Source: Gnetum montanum (taxonomy: Eukaryota > Streptophyta > Gnetopsida > Gnetales > Gnetaceae). From it: 64,000 bases of DNA. Made by a program: the position numbers and the translations under genes. How positions within the stretch are numbered: the first letter of the stretch is position 1; each line of letters begins with the position of its first letter. Location of the stretch: NCBI GenBank assembly GCA_015680685.1, contig MNCI01027262.1:170338-234337 (forward strand), given 5' to 3'. The notes under the pieces are model-generated. The model did no database searches. It was not told the origin of the DNA and saw only the letters and a list, made by a program, of their open reading frames with translations. Shown here piece after piece: positions 21,827 through 34,020 of this stretch.

Positions 21827-22330
21827 ATGTTAACCCATGTGATATCTAATTAGATTAAGACTAGAAACCTTCCTAGAAAAATATTTGATCCTAAAAGTCC
21901 TCTCATCTACCTATAGATTATTGGAATGAGCCATGCAATGCTCTTCTTGACTTAGGTTATGGAGTTAATCTAATTTCCCATGAAATGTACAACACCTAGA
22001 ACCTACCTTTTCTCAAGAAGAGCAACATCCATTTAGAATTGACAAATCAGTCCATCACTATTTCTTTGGGACTAGTGAAGGACATTATGACCACTATTTA
22101 TGGGTGGTTGTATCTTGCTAATTTCCCTATAATCAAATTTAACATTTTCTAAGGGGAATTCCCAATCATTATGAGCAGGCTTGTTTGAGCACTATTGATG
22201 CACAAATTGACATCAAAGATCTTTTCCTAGATATTTCTAAGAAAAATGCATTTTGAAAGATTGAGAAAAAGAAAGTTCCGTGCATCACATATAACGATAC
22301 AAGGTGTAACTATGTGAAAAACTCTGGTCT
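21827..22330 (+). pseudogene. C aspartic protease
   Basis: Starts at ATG 21827 (MLTHV-like) and reaches LLDLGYGVNLISHEMY near 21943, where DSG reads DLG. QSITISLGLVKDIMTTI and FPIIM follow. Frameshifts divide it. Same domain as in B1, B2, D and E. Confidence 0.75.
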
Positions 22331-22599
22331 ATTAAAATCACATCAATCAAAGCATACAAACAATGTGCAAATGAATCCAAAATCTAAAAGTGCTTGTATG
22401 TAGTAATCACAAAATAGGAAGGCACCTAGTGGTTGATAGCTGATTATGAGAGTAGTACACTTTGCATAAAACCTACTAAAAGTTTCACTTTTGCCTATGT
22501 TGAAGGCATGGATGAACTAGAGGAAGTTCATCACCAAATCTCCAATGATGAACCTAATGACACCAATTGCAGAGAGTTGTAAATCCCTGATAGTTTTAA

Positions 22600-24078
22600 A
22601 CATGAGCCCTTAGAGTTAAAAACTCTATCTGCCAACATAGAATATGTATTTCTAAAAAATGCAAGCTAGTGATAATCAATGGAAACCTTGCTCCTAAGTA
22701 GAAAAGGATGTTGTTGAAGGTGGTTAAAAAATGGCTAACAACCTTTGCTTGGTCATATCCTAAAATCATAGTAATTGATCTTAGGATATGCTAGCATTGC
22801 ATCTATATCGATCTAGCTATGAAGCTAAAGAGGCAGCTGCAATGACAACTAAATCCAAAATTGAAATAGATCATCAAAGAGGAAATTAAGCAACTCCTCA
22901 AGGCAAGGTTCATCTATTCAATTATGAATAGCAAGTGAGTTAGCCCACAAGTAATTGTGCCAAAGAAATGTGGCAAATGATAGGTCTATATTAATTTTAG
23001 GCTATTGGACATGGCAACATTCAAAGATCATTTTTCATTTCTATTTATGGACTAGGTGTTGAACACTATTTCTAGGCATTTATATTATAGCCTCTTAGAT
23101 GGTTATAGTGGCTATAATCAAATTTTGATAGTGCTCGAGGATTAGGTGAAAACAACATTCACAAGTTCCTAGGAAACTTTTGCATATCAAAAGATGTACT
23201 TTGGTCTATGCAATGCTCATACAACTTTTCAACACCTTGTCCTAAGTATTTTTTAGTAGCAAATTAGTAGCATGGTTAAAGTATTCATAGATGACTTCTC
23301 CACCTATGACACTACAGTTGAGCAAACCCTAGAATACCGTAAGCAAGGTCTTAAAAGATGCATGGAGATTAAGACTTAGCAAAAGAGCCATCTAATGGTC
23401 TAGAAAGACATTGTATTTGGACACAGAATTTCTTAAGTAGAAATTGAGATGAGCCCTAAAAAGATTCAAGTCATCAAAGGAATAAGCTATCAACTAAAAA
23501 TTGTTAAAGATGTCCAATCATTCCTTGGACACACTCGCTACTATCGGTGATTCATAGAGAATTTCTTTAAGATCATAAAACCATTGGTCAAGCTCACAAA
23601 GAAAGATGCTCTATTCATATGGACCAAGGAATACCAAAAGGCATTCTAGAAACTTAATGAGAATCCTAAAGAGACATCAATTCTACAAGCACCCAATTGA
23701 TCCTATTCATTTCACATCATGATGAACACATCAAACTATGCATTGGGATCTATGCTTACACAATTGGATAATCAAAAATGTTCACATTGCATCCACTACA
23801 CAAGTTGGAACATTGTGAATACATAGCTCAATTACATCACAGTGGAGAAAGAGCTAATGGTGGTGGTGTATGCATTATAGAAGTTTAGGCACTATGTGCT
23901 TGGATATAAGGTGTTTGTGCACACTAACCATAGTTCCATTTAGTTCCTAATGAGTAAACCAATAGTGAACCTCTGTGTCATATGGTGGTTAGTGATCTTG
24001 TAGAAGTTTTATCCTACAATTGTACATCAAAAGGGAACTGAGAATGTGATCACTAATCACCCGTCTCATTTATGATAG
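22600..24078 (+). pseudogene. C reverse transcriptase and RNase H
   Basis: RT pieces appear in order: FAWSYP, RLLDMATFKDHFSF, YYSLLDGYSGYNQI, MYFGLCNAHTTFQ, and the catalytic box as F-I-D-D at 23284-23295 (usual Athila F-M-D-D), then QSFLGHTRYYR. RNase H follows with MNTSNYALGSMLTQLDNQ, VEKELMVVVYAL and KFRHYVLGYKVFVHTNHS. The order and wording match D. RT copies element RNA and RNase H removes it. Many stops; not functional. Confidence 0.8.
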
Positions 24079-24109
24079 AATAACAAAGAGGATGAGATCC
24101 CACTCTCTG

Positions 24110-25243
24110 ATCAATTTCTTGATAAATTCCTCTTTATTGGTGTAAAAATGAAGAAGTGCCTGCTAAACCAAAATGGTTTGATGGCATCTTCACTTATCTT
24201 CTCACTCAAGGGATTCCACAACAATTAGACCACCAAAAGAAACAATAGTTTCTTCATCAAGCTAAATGCTTCATGGAGATTAATGGACATCTTTGCAAGG
24301 TGTGCATTCATGTCCTAGTTCACTATTGTGTTTCTGATGCTAACCAACTATGCATTAACTAAGACACTCATGAGGGTTCTTGTGGGGGCCACTATGTAGG
24401 GAGACACACAACCATTAAAATCCTAATGGTAGGGTTCTATTGAGCAACAATTATTAGGGATGCTCACCAATTCATCCACTCTTTTGAATGCTATCAACAA
24501 GATGGCAAGATGATCACTCAAATGGATGGACCTCAGCAATGGATCCAACCACTAGGATCCTTTAACATTTGGGGTATAAACTTCATGGGTTCTATCATAG
24601 CCATGTCAAATGGAAAGATGTACATAATAGTCATTTTTAACTATTATATAAAATGAGCAAAAGCAACAACCATTACCAACTATACATTATCCACTATTGC
24701 ATGGTTTGTACAACAAAATGTTGTAAATAGGTTTGGAGTGTCATGTACATTGATTTCTAAAAATGGTACTCATTTTATAGGTGCTACTTTTTGAAAGTTC
24801 ATGAAATGCTTGGGAGTTAAGTATAAATTAACAACATCCTACCATCTCTAAGCCAATGGTCAAATAGAGGTTACCGATAGGGAGATCACAAAAATCTTAA
24901 GAATAATTAGCAAATATAGAAAAGACTAAAGCATAAAACTTAATAATTCCCTTTAGGCATACTGCTCAACATTAAATCTTTCTATAAGCTACTCTCCCAA
25001 TGAGCTAGTATACAAAAAATTACCAACTCTACCAATTCAATCTGAGCTCCATATAGTTTCAACAACTTATGACCTTAAACTTGACCAGAGCCTAACACAA
25101 AAAGAGAGATTGATCAACCTTAATGTGCTAAATGAGAATCAATTGGTGGTCCTATCCTTGAATGAAGTGCATAAAGAATTCAGTGAACAATGCCATGACC
25201 TTAGGATAAGGAAAGTGAAATTTCAACCTAGAGACAAGGTTCC
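24110..25243 (+). pseudogene. C integrase (main part)
   Basis: HHCC zone around 24360-24500 (THEGSCGGHY, CYQQDGKM-like), core start WGINFMGSI near 24570 with the first Asp now Asn, and a second catalytic site reading ISKNGTHFIG (Asp to Lys) near 24756. AYCSTLNLSISYSPNELVY and LRIRKVKFQPRDKV follow. The coding is cut by B2 at 25243 and resumes at 33853. Two catalytic positions differ from the consensus. Confidence 0.8.
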
Positions 25244-26043
25244 TGATGGAACGCGATATCGCATCACACACGATATCACATCGTCCCCCACAATATCGTG
25301 GTGCATCACCAAGTCTATAAATAAGAGGTAGGTCTCCCTTGTTCCTGATCCTAGGCTTAGACCATAGTAAAACTCTGGTAGTTTGACCTCTCCAGAGGTA
25401 GATTAATTTCCATGTTCCCACAGTAGAAGCTCCAAAGTGAACAGATCTTTATTCAAGCAAATATTGTACCTAAACACAAGCTTGTGTATGGAAATAAAGA
25501 CGAACTTCTTGGATAAACCTTGCAGTGCATGGAATAGGCTAATTAGGACTTTATTTACTATTATTTACTATTTACCATTTAAATGTTTTATAAGTTAATT
25601 AAGTCTCTCTCAAGGTAAGTGTCTTAGTTAAGTTCCTCAGTATGACTGCTTCAAGCACGTGCGTTACACTTGGTGATCCGAGCAAAAACTAGCGTTTGGT
25701 AACCAAGGTTGCATTGGTTTAGGGTGTGAATGGTAAGTGGGAACAGATGTTGATGATAGTTTAACTAAGGCTTAGTTAGCCAATTAAATTTAGTCAATTA
25801 GTCTCTTCACCCTTCACCTCATTAGCATAGAAGATAAAATAGAAAAGATATAAAAATCACATACCTCGAACTTACTTAACCATACAACCATGAAAACTAC
25901 AAGGAAGTCTGGGAAGACAACGAATGATTAACCCTAAATGTTCCATGAGGCATGTAGGCACTTAGTCTACAGAGTTCAACTGGATCACGTGTGCTACACT
26001 TGTATTCGTATGGTTGAGTGTAGGGGTACCTCACCACTCATCA
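25244..26043 (+). repeat. B2 5' LTR
   Basis: Starts TGATGGAACGCG and ends CACTCATCA. GATATC at 25255 and 25272 and AATATC at 25292 (spacing 17, 20). TATAAATA at 25316-25323. Confidence 0.92.
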
Positions 26044-26044
26044 T

Positions 26045-26062
26045 AGGCACCATTGCTGGGGA
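26045..26062 (+). other. B2 primer-binding site (tRNA-Asp type)
   Basis: AGGCACCATTGCTGGGGA follows the LTR. It matches the tRNA-Asp complement except at about four positions. Confidence 0.8.
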
Positions 26063-26189
26063 CTAAGTATTTGTGTGCTAAGTAGAACATAGGAAATTAC
26101 TCACATCGTTGGGAGCTTAAAAGAACCCTTAGGGTTAATTAAACAAAAAATTTATATAATGATTAATCAGCACACCAAATTAAATTAAG

Positions 26190-27560
26190 ATGTCTTCTTT
26201 GAACAAAAGCAATTCACCACCTAGGGATCATACTAGAGACAGTTGGCAACATCAAACACATAACCAAAATTCGTCAGTTCCTCAACAATATCGAGCAGTA
26301 TATGCCCATCCTGATGAGTATATACCAAACTTTACTTTTATCCTATATTAGGATGAACAACTGCGTACCAAACGTACTCTAGAGTGTCTAACTTGCATAA
26401 GTAGATCCAAGGATGGAAGCAAGGTACTCATGAACCCTTGGATGCTACCATGGGCTGATACTATGCATTGTTACATCATTGCCTGGGCCATGGTTATGCA
26501 CAATGGAATCAACTCCACCACATTGTAGATGGGCTAAGACATGAGACTAGGAGAACCCTTGGGACTTATGCCCAAGGGAGACTATCAGAACTTAAATCCC
26601 ATGAAATTCATCAATTGTTGCAGTAAGCGCCTAAAAAAGAGTGGTAGCTATGGAAAAGAGAGAGCATAAAAGAATACAACTGCGATCCCTCCCTTCAAAA
26701 GAAAGAAGTAAGATTTTGTGATGAGGAAGATGAGTCACCACTCGAAGAGTTGGTGAACACAAAAACCTTGTCGCTCCAGAAGTTAACAACTGAAGTGTTA
26801 GCTAAAGTGGATGAATTGTGGGATTCCTTAGACTCTAGACTTGAAACTATCCTAAAAATTGTAGAGGAGTCTATGGAGGAATGAAGTAGTGACAAAGACA
26901 AGAAAACTAGAGAGATTCAGGCCATGCACGTGGCAAGGGTAAGGGGAAAATAACTATCTCCAATGAGGTTGTGGATTCTGACACAAACAATGATGGTGGA
27001 TGTGAGATCTACTAATATGACCATCCTAAGGAATGTTATCCAATCATCTCACACCTACAAGAGTTTGGGGTGTATGCACTCAACCCGAGATTTAACAGAC
27101 AATAAGCACCCCAAAGGTTACCTTATCCCCAAGGTAACCCAAGGCAATTCCACTAGCCGTTAATGTACTATCCAAGTGGAACTCCACCACAACCCATCAA
27201 GCAACACTAGGAGTGGCAACACCCACAGTCATGGGGGATGCCACTACCTTGACAACAATACCCTTATCAACAACCAGATCCTTATGGCTATTATGTGTAG
27301 TAGTTGGTTTCTCCAAGTGACTCTATGGGTCACATACTTCCACCATGTTACTACCAAGTTTAGGAGTATTTTCAAACTCCTTCTCTGGGAGACACCCCAT
27401 ATCCATACCATCCTCTGAATCCATCTACATCTCTTACGCTGGTAGCTCCACCACGAATCTCTCCAACAATGCCAAGGGTATTTCCCACTCAACCGCAACA
27501 ACCCGATGTTATGAGGACTCCCAATCCTCAATTCTCAGTTGATCCTAACAATCCCATGCA
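26190..27560 (+). pseudogene. B2 gag with large internal deletion
   Basis: Opens MSSLNKSNSPPRDHTRDSW at 26190, nearly identical to B1. At about 26364 it jumps from the N-terminal segment to the middle of the capsid core (YQTYS region), losing about 1 kb. It continues GWKQGTHEPLDATMG, EEDESPLEELVNTKTLSLQKL and LDSRLETILKIVEES. The zinc knuckle near 27000 is damaged (C-E-I-Y). A Pro-rich linker follows. It cannot make a normal capsid. Confidence 0.82.
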
Positions 27561-27665
27561 AAAGAGACCTTTCTTTCACAAGCGGTTGAACATCTAAACA
27601 CCTCCATACCAAATAAGGTTTTGGGACCCCCTTCAAACCAAAAATTGAGGCTAATGCATACAGTT

Positions 27666-28271
27666 ATGTTAACACATATTGTTACTAACTGGATTAATCT
27701 AGGCCACCTTCCCAAGAAATTCTCTGATCTTGGAAGCCCCCTAATTTATCTTCAAGTTGCTAGGAATGAACCTCATAAGGCTCTTCTTGACTTAGGCTCT
27801 GAAGTCAACTTAATTTCACAAGAATTGTATAAAACCTGAAACCTACCTCCACTCAAGAAGAGAAATATTCACTTAGGGCTAGCTGACCAGTCCATCACTA
27901 TTCCTTTGGGACAGGTTGAGGACATTATTACCACCATCGGTGGTTGGTCATACCCAGGTAATTTCCTGGTGATCCAAATAAACAATGATAAAGGGAAATT
28001 CCTGATAATAATGGGAAGGGCATGGCTGAGTACAATAGATGCATGCCTAGGAATCCGTAATATTTCCCTAGAAATATCTAAGAAAAATACTTTTGGAAAA
28101 ATTGAGAAGAAGAAAGTTCCATGCATTGCATATAGTGACACAGGGTGCCATTGCGTGCAGAAATCATGGATAATGTGGGGTTTAACATTACCTGCATGCA
28201 ATCGATGTGTACAAGACATTAACATAAAAAAGTGCCTATATGCAGTAGCCACACAACAAGAAAACACCTAA
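27666..28271 (+). pseudogene. B2 aspartic protease
   Basis: MLTHIVTNWINLGHLPKKF begins at 27666. The active site reads LLDLGSEVNLIS (Gly-adjacent Ser changed to Leu). VEDIITTIGGWSYPGNFLVI and IIMGRAWLSTIDACLGI follow in a nearly clean frame 27906-28271. Confidence 0.82.
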
Positions 28272-28481
28272 TGGCTAATGGCTAATCAAGAGAGCAATTC
28301 GATGACATGCATGGAAGTAGCTGAGGGGATAACTAGTGCTTACATTAAAAGCATGGATGCACTTGAGCAAGTATGCTGCCAACTTCCAACCCTTAACCTT
28401 GAAAACATTAACTAGGGAAAGTTGGAGATTCCTAAGAATTTTAAACAAGAGCCCCTAGATTTAAAACTATAGCCCACCAGT

Positions 28482-29520
28482 TTGGAATACATGACCCTTA
28501 AAAATGAAAAATCGGTAATCATCAATGCAAAGCTTGCTCCCAAGAAAGAAGAGAGTTTGCTGAAGGTGATAAATAAATGGTCAACAGCCTTTACCTGGTC
28601 ATACCTTGAACTAACCAGAATAGATCCAAGGATATGCCAGCATAGGATTTACATGGACCCCTCCATGAAGCCTCACAAACAACCGTAGAGGCAATTGAAC
28701 CCAAAATTAAAATAAATAGTGAAAGAAGAGATAGAGCAACTTCTCAAGGCTAGGTTCATTTATCCCATTACTAATAGCGAATGGGTTAGCCCTCTAGTAA
28801 TTGTACTAAAAAAAGGAGGTAAGGGTATGTATATAATTTAGGGTATTAAATATGGAAATATGAAAACATTCAAAGATCACTTCCCATTTTCATTTGTTAA
28901 CCAAGTCTTAGACACTATAGCAAGGCATTGCTACTATAGTTCTCTGGATGGGTATAGTGGGTATAACCAAATACGAATTGTACCAAAATACCAAGCCAAA
29001 ACAATGTTCACTAGTCCTTGGGAAACCTTTACATACAAACAAATGATATTTGGCTTGTGCAATTGCCCTGACACATTCCAATGATTAGTTCTAAGCATAT
29101 TTCAATAGCAAATAGGTAACAGAGTAGAAGTCTTTATGGATGACTTCTCCACTTATGGGATGAGCTTTGATCAAGCCCTAGACTAGTTGGAGTAAGTATT
29201 AAAATGATGCATTGAAACCAACCTAAAGCTCAACTAGCAGAAAATCCATTTGATGGTTCAAGAGGGCATAGTACTGGGGCATAAAATTTCGCAATCAGGA
29301 ATAGAGGTGGACCCGAAAAAAGTTAAGGTCATCCAAGGAATTACTTGATAACCAAAAATAGTCAAAGACATCCAATCATTCCTTGGACACACTGGCTACT
29401 ATAGGAGATTCATTGAGAACTTCTCCAAGATTGCCAAACCGTTGGCAGAATTAACAAAATAAGATGCACCCTTTGAATGGACCAGGGAATGTGAATGAGC
29501 ATTCCAAAACAAAGGCTTGT
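28482..29520 (+). pseudogene. B2 reverse transcriptase
   Basis: FTWSYLELTRIDPRICQHRI, PLVIVLKKGGKG, TFKDHFPFSFVNQVLDTIA, YYSSLDGYSGYNQIRIV, FGLCNCPDTFQ, catalytic F-M-D-D at 29133-29144, IVLGHKISQSGIEVDPKK and [24 protein letters not shown]: all RT palm and thumb motifs of the Athila group, with scattered stops. Confidence 0.87.
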
Positions 29521-29559
29521 AAAAACCCCTATTCTACAAGTCGCCGACTAGTCTAGGCC

Positions 29560-29929
29560 ATTTCATATAATGACTGATGTATCTAATTATGCCTTAGGAG
29601 CCATACTAACATAGTTAGATGAACAAAAAGACCCTTATTACATCCATTGTGTGAGTAAGAGTGTCACTGGTGAACAACTCAACTACACTACTATGGAAAA
29701 GGAATTAATGGTTGTAGTGTTTGCACTAGGCAAATTTAGGCACTATGTATTCGGCTACAAAGTATACATCCATATGGATCATAGTGCAATTAGATTCCTC
29801 ATGAATAAGCCAATGGTTAGCCCACGTATCATATGTTGGTTGGTCATCCTTCAGGAGTTCGATTTAACAATAGTAGACCGCAAAGGCACCAAGAATGTAG
29901 TCATAGATCACTTATCTTGGTTGTGCTAG
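29560..29929 (+). pseudogene. B2 RNase H
   Basis: DVSNYALGAILT, then a 92-residue open frame (29651-29929) with YTTMEKELMVVVFALGKFRHY, VYIHMDHSAIRFLMNK and the end IDHLSWL. The catalytic D-E-D pattern (DVSNYA, EKEL, DHSA) is visible. Confidence 0.85.
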
Positions 29930-30177
29930 GATTACAAAGAGGACAAATATGTCGTATCTAATCATTTTCTTGATTAAACCCATAGGAAAAAATTGGTATA
30001 GTAGCATTCTTACTTATCTCCTTTCCCAACAAACACCACAGGGGTTGAACTTTAGGAAGAAACAATAGTTTCTTCACAAAACCAAGTACTTCATGGAAAT
30101 CAAGGGACAACTCTATAAATTTTGTCCTGATGGCTTGGTTCGATGGTGTGTTCCTAATCAAGATCAATTAAGAGTTC

Positions 30178-31190
30178 TCCAAGATACTCATGAGGGCCCC
30201 TGTGAGGGCCACTATGCAGGGAGATGAATGGTCATTAAGATCCTACTTGCAGGATATTACTGGCCAACGTTATTTTAGGAATGACTACTAGAATGAAGGG
30301 TCCGCAACAATGGATTCAAACTTTGGAACCCTTCAACATTTGAAGAATAGATTTTATGGGGCCCATTACACTGATGTCCAATGGGAAAGCTTATATCATT
30401 GTTGTTGTTGACTATTTAATCAAATGGGAAGCAGCTACTGTAACAGACTGCACATCGTTTATGGCTACATGATTTGTACAACAAAAAATCGTAAATAGGT
30501 TTGGTGTGCCGTGTGCACTCATCTCTAATAATGGGACACATTTTATGGGTGAAACCTTTCGCAAATTGATGCAACACTTAGGGGTTGAACATAAATTGAC
30601 TACACCTTACCACCCCCAAGCTAATGGCCAAGTTGAGGTCACTAATCGGGAGATTACGAGAATATTAATGAGAACAATTAACAAATTTAGGTGAGATTGG
30701 AGCACAAAATTGAATGATGCTCTCTGGGCATACTGCTCCACTTGGAAACTCCCTACAGGCTACTCTCCCTATGAGTTAGTATATGAAAAATTGCCAAAGC
30801 TCCTTATACAGACTGAGCTCCGTACACTATCCATGGCTTGCGACCTTCACCTTGACCTCAACATAGCACAAAAACAAAGAGTGGAAACTCTAAATGTTCT
30901 AGAAAAGAATATATTGGTTGCTCTATCGTCAAATGAGTTGCACAAGGCACATAATAAATAGCATCATGACTTAAGAATTCGAAGGGTTAAGTACCAACCA
31001 GGAGACAAGGTCCTTTACTGGAAGCCCATGCATGTACCACAGTGTACAAAATTTCAAACATTGTGGGAAGGACCTTATATTATTCATACAACCTTTCCCT
31101 CTAGAGCCATGATAATATGCAATCCTGAAATTCTAAATAAGAGGTTATTGATCAATGTGCAACAAAAAAAAACCCTTCGATGAACTAAGA
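30178..31190 (+). pseudogene. B2 integrase
   Basis: HEGPCEGHYAG marks the zinc-binding half. The Cys pair and part of the linker are deleted near 30270. The core shows DFMGP-like sequence, then LISNNGTHFMGETF with the second catalytic Asp read as Asn, then HPQANGQVEVTNREIT holding the catalytic Glu. WAYCSTWKLPTGYSPYELVY and YQPGDKVLYW close it. The C-terminus ends before the 3' UTR at about 31190. Confidence 0.85.
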
Positions 31191-33120
31191 ACAACTAGTG
31201 CAAATTACACCTCTAATAACAGTCAACCTCGCTCATTATTTTGGATCTCTCCCTTTTCATTCAATCATGGGGAAGATAGCCACCTATGCTAACCATTTGG
31301 GGCCCTCAGTTCTTTTTAGTTTTTCTTTTACACATTTTTGTTTTACAAATTTCATTAACTTTTCTTGCTTTTTTTACAACATCATTATACTTTTCCATTG
31401 TGTGTGTGTGTGTGTGTGTGTTATCCATCCTGTCAAGTTTGTCATTTAATAAGTGTTCTTTATGATGGTATGAACTATTTTTCTATTGGTTTCTAATGTT
31501 TGATTTTTACCTTTAAGTTATGATGTTGATACTAAGGTATGGTTCTTTTGATATGGTAGGTAATGAGTCCACTTCATCTATACATCCACCAATTTCTATG
31601 GTCTCTCTCGGCTTGGAAATGTGCAGTTCCTTTCTAAATAAGAACTCTAACGAATCAGTGACGGATTATTTCTCAAACTAAGAAAGGATTCAAGGATTGA
31701 AAAGGGTGTGACTTCAAGGGAACTTAATGCATTTTTGTTGGCTGTTCTCTCGGGTTCTTGGATGTTTTCTTCTTGATTTCTCTTACCATTTTGACGTTAC
31801 TTGATTATCGGGAAGTTGAGCAAATAAAAATAACAAGTCTTTGCATGGTGTGGTTCTCATGCATAAACACATAAAAAAAGAGAAAGTGAGAATTCAAAGC
31901 ACACCTCTTAGAAAAAATAATCATTTTGGCTACAAGAACTAGTTATGGAACTAAAATGAAAATGTTCCCTCTAACTAAAGCCCTCCTTGCTCCCCTTTTT
32001 CTCCTCCTTCGTTTTGTCAGAATGGTGGTTGCTCTTGGGTGAAGGCATTCTTGTTACTTCAAGAGGATGAATTGGGTGAATGTATTAATGTGAAGTCACT
32101 GGATGTGGTTTGTTTGAAGACAAACTTGGAATGGGATCTATTAAGTCACATTAATCATTAACCACACAAGGCACTATACACCACCTTGTTCTTGGGATTC
32201 CATTCCATTCTCTTCTCTCCATCCTTCTCTTCATTGTTCACCTCATTACTGGTTGTATCATTAGTGTATATTTTGGTTGACACATTGTTTTCTTTTAGGT
32301 AAATTCTTATGGTTAAGCCTTTAACTCTTGTTTCAAATGACATTCCTAGAGCCTACAGACTCTTGAATGTGGGTTTGTTAGGGCATTAAGGGCATGAGCC
32401 TGCTTTGGGGAGGACCCACTGACATTCCTATTTGGTGCACCAGTTAACTTCTTTCCCCTAACATTTTGTAATCCATTTTATTTTGTTCAATTCCATCTTG
32501 ACATCCACTTCATCAATGTCCTAGTTGTATCTTTTTCTCCATCTTTCTTGTTCTTTTTGCTTCTCCATTCTATCGCTACCGGAGGTTCACTCTTAGTCCT
32601 GACCGAATTTTTGTAATTTTCTCCCAACCCCTACACCTTTGATAGCCACCACTATTATATCTCCAAATCTGTATTAGCCATACCACAACTCAGCCAATGG
32701 ACTTACACTGAAGCAAGATATCAATTACATGATGATTCATTTAGCCTTGCTAACATAAAACTATGTTATGTGTGCAGATGACAATCATGCAACAATGGAT
32801 TGGATCTGGACGGAACACTTGGAATGGAGCAGTGTTGAAGTAGCTATGCAAGGAGAAAGATCAATGGTGTGCTTAAAAATGGACAATGAAATGCGCAATC
32901 TTGGCGTTGACAGCAGTAACACTTCTTTCTCTCTTTCTCTTTCTTAGCTACTAACCAAGGCCTAATGTCAAATGCATAAGGTGTTTACCCTTGTTGTCAT
33001 GAACACCAGTTTTGTCTTGTCTTGTAATGATGATCCATTCACATGTCATCCCATTTGTTCCATTTTAAGTCAATAATCCCACACCTTCCCAATAATTTGT
33101 AAGGAACTCAAGGATGATTT
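31191..33120 (+). other. B2 3' UTR
   Basis: Aligns with B1, D and E. Contains CAATCATGGGG near 31261, a single 'ttttacacatttttg' unit near 31327 and a (TG)n microsatellite at about 31398-31420. A degraded version of the small ERRN-like ORF lies near 32780-32960. No gene. Confidence 0.7.
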
Positions 33121-33140
33121 TTTATTCAGTCATGGGGGTA
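33121..33140 (+). other. B2 polypurine tract
   Basis: TTATTCAGTCATGGGGGTA directly before the 3' LTR. Confidence 0.85.
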
Positions 33141-33852
33141 TGATGGGATGCGATATTGCATGGGCTACGACTATAGTGAAACTTTGGTAGTTTAACCTCT
33201 CTAGAGATAGATTAATTTCCATATGCCCGCAATAGGAGCTCCAAAGTGAATGGATCTTTATTCGAGCAAATATTGTACCTAAACACAAGCTTGTGTTCGA
33301 AAATAAATACGAACTTCTTCGATAAACCTTGTAGTGCATGGAATAGGCTAATTAGGACTTTATTTACTATTATTTACTATTTACCATTTAAATGCTTTAT
33401 AAGCTAATTAAGTCTCTCTCAACCCTTCTCTCTTAGTTAAGTGCCTCAGTATGACCGCTTCAAGCATGTGCATTACACTTGGTGATCACAGCAACGACTA
33501 GCGTTTGGTAACCAAGGTTGCATTGGTTCAGGGTGTGAATGATAAGTGGGAACGAATGCTGATGCTAGGTTAATTAAAGCTTAGTTAGTTAGTTAAAGTT
33601 AGTCAATTAGTCTCTTCACCATTCACCTCATTAGCATATGAGATAAAATAGAAAAGATATAAAAATCACATACCTCGAACTTACTTAACCAAACAACCAT
33701 GATAGCTACAAGTAAGTCTAGGAAGACAACAAATGATTGACCTTAAGTGTTCCATAAGGCGTGTAGGCACTTCGTCTGTGAAGTTCAACTGGATCGCACG
33801 TGCTACGCTCATATTTGTATGGTTGAGTGTAGGGATACCTCGCCACTCATCA
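33141..33852 (+). repeat. B2 3' LTR with U3/TATA deletion
   Basis: Starts TGATGGGATGCG and ends CACTCATCA. Compared with the 5' LTR it lacks roughly 90-100 bases covering most GATATC sites and the TATAAATA box. Because LTRs are made identical at insertion, this loss happened afterwards. Confidence 0.9.
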
Positions 33853-34020
33853 ATTCTCTATTGGAACCCCATACACATACCTTAATGAACTAAATTCCAA
33901 ATGTTGTGGGAAGGGCCTTACATCATTCATGAAACTTTTCTTTCTGAGACAATGTTAATTTACAAACTTTAGAGCTTGAAGAAAAAGTAGCTACTCAACA
34001 TAAGACAAGTCAATCGTTTC
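33853..34020 (+). pseudogene. C integrase C-terminal end (resumed after B2)
   Basis: Reads YWNPIHIP, then FQMLWEGPYIIHETFLSETML, matching the integrase tails of B2 (31040) and D (43675). It completes the domain interrupted at 25243. Confidence 0.82.

Larger units (their letters stand above)
25244..33852 (+). mobile_element. Element B2: Athila-like LTR retrotransposon inserted in C integrase
   Basis: 8609 bp with LTRs at 25244-26043 and 33141-33852. The flanking 5-mers are GTTCC and ATTCT, a TSD that differs by two transitions. Pol is present. Gag has lost about 1 kb (join near 26364) and integrase has a small deletion near 30270. The C sequence continues across it in the same domain (GDKV... 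then YWNPIHIP), which proves the nesting. Confidence 0.92.
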
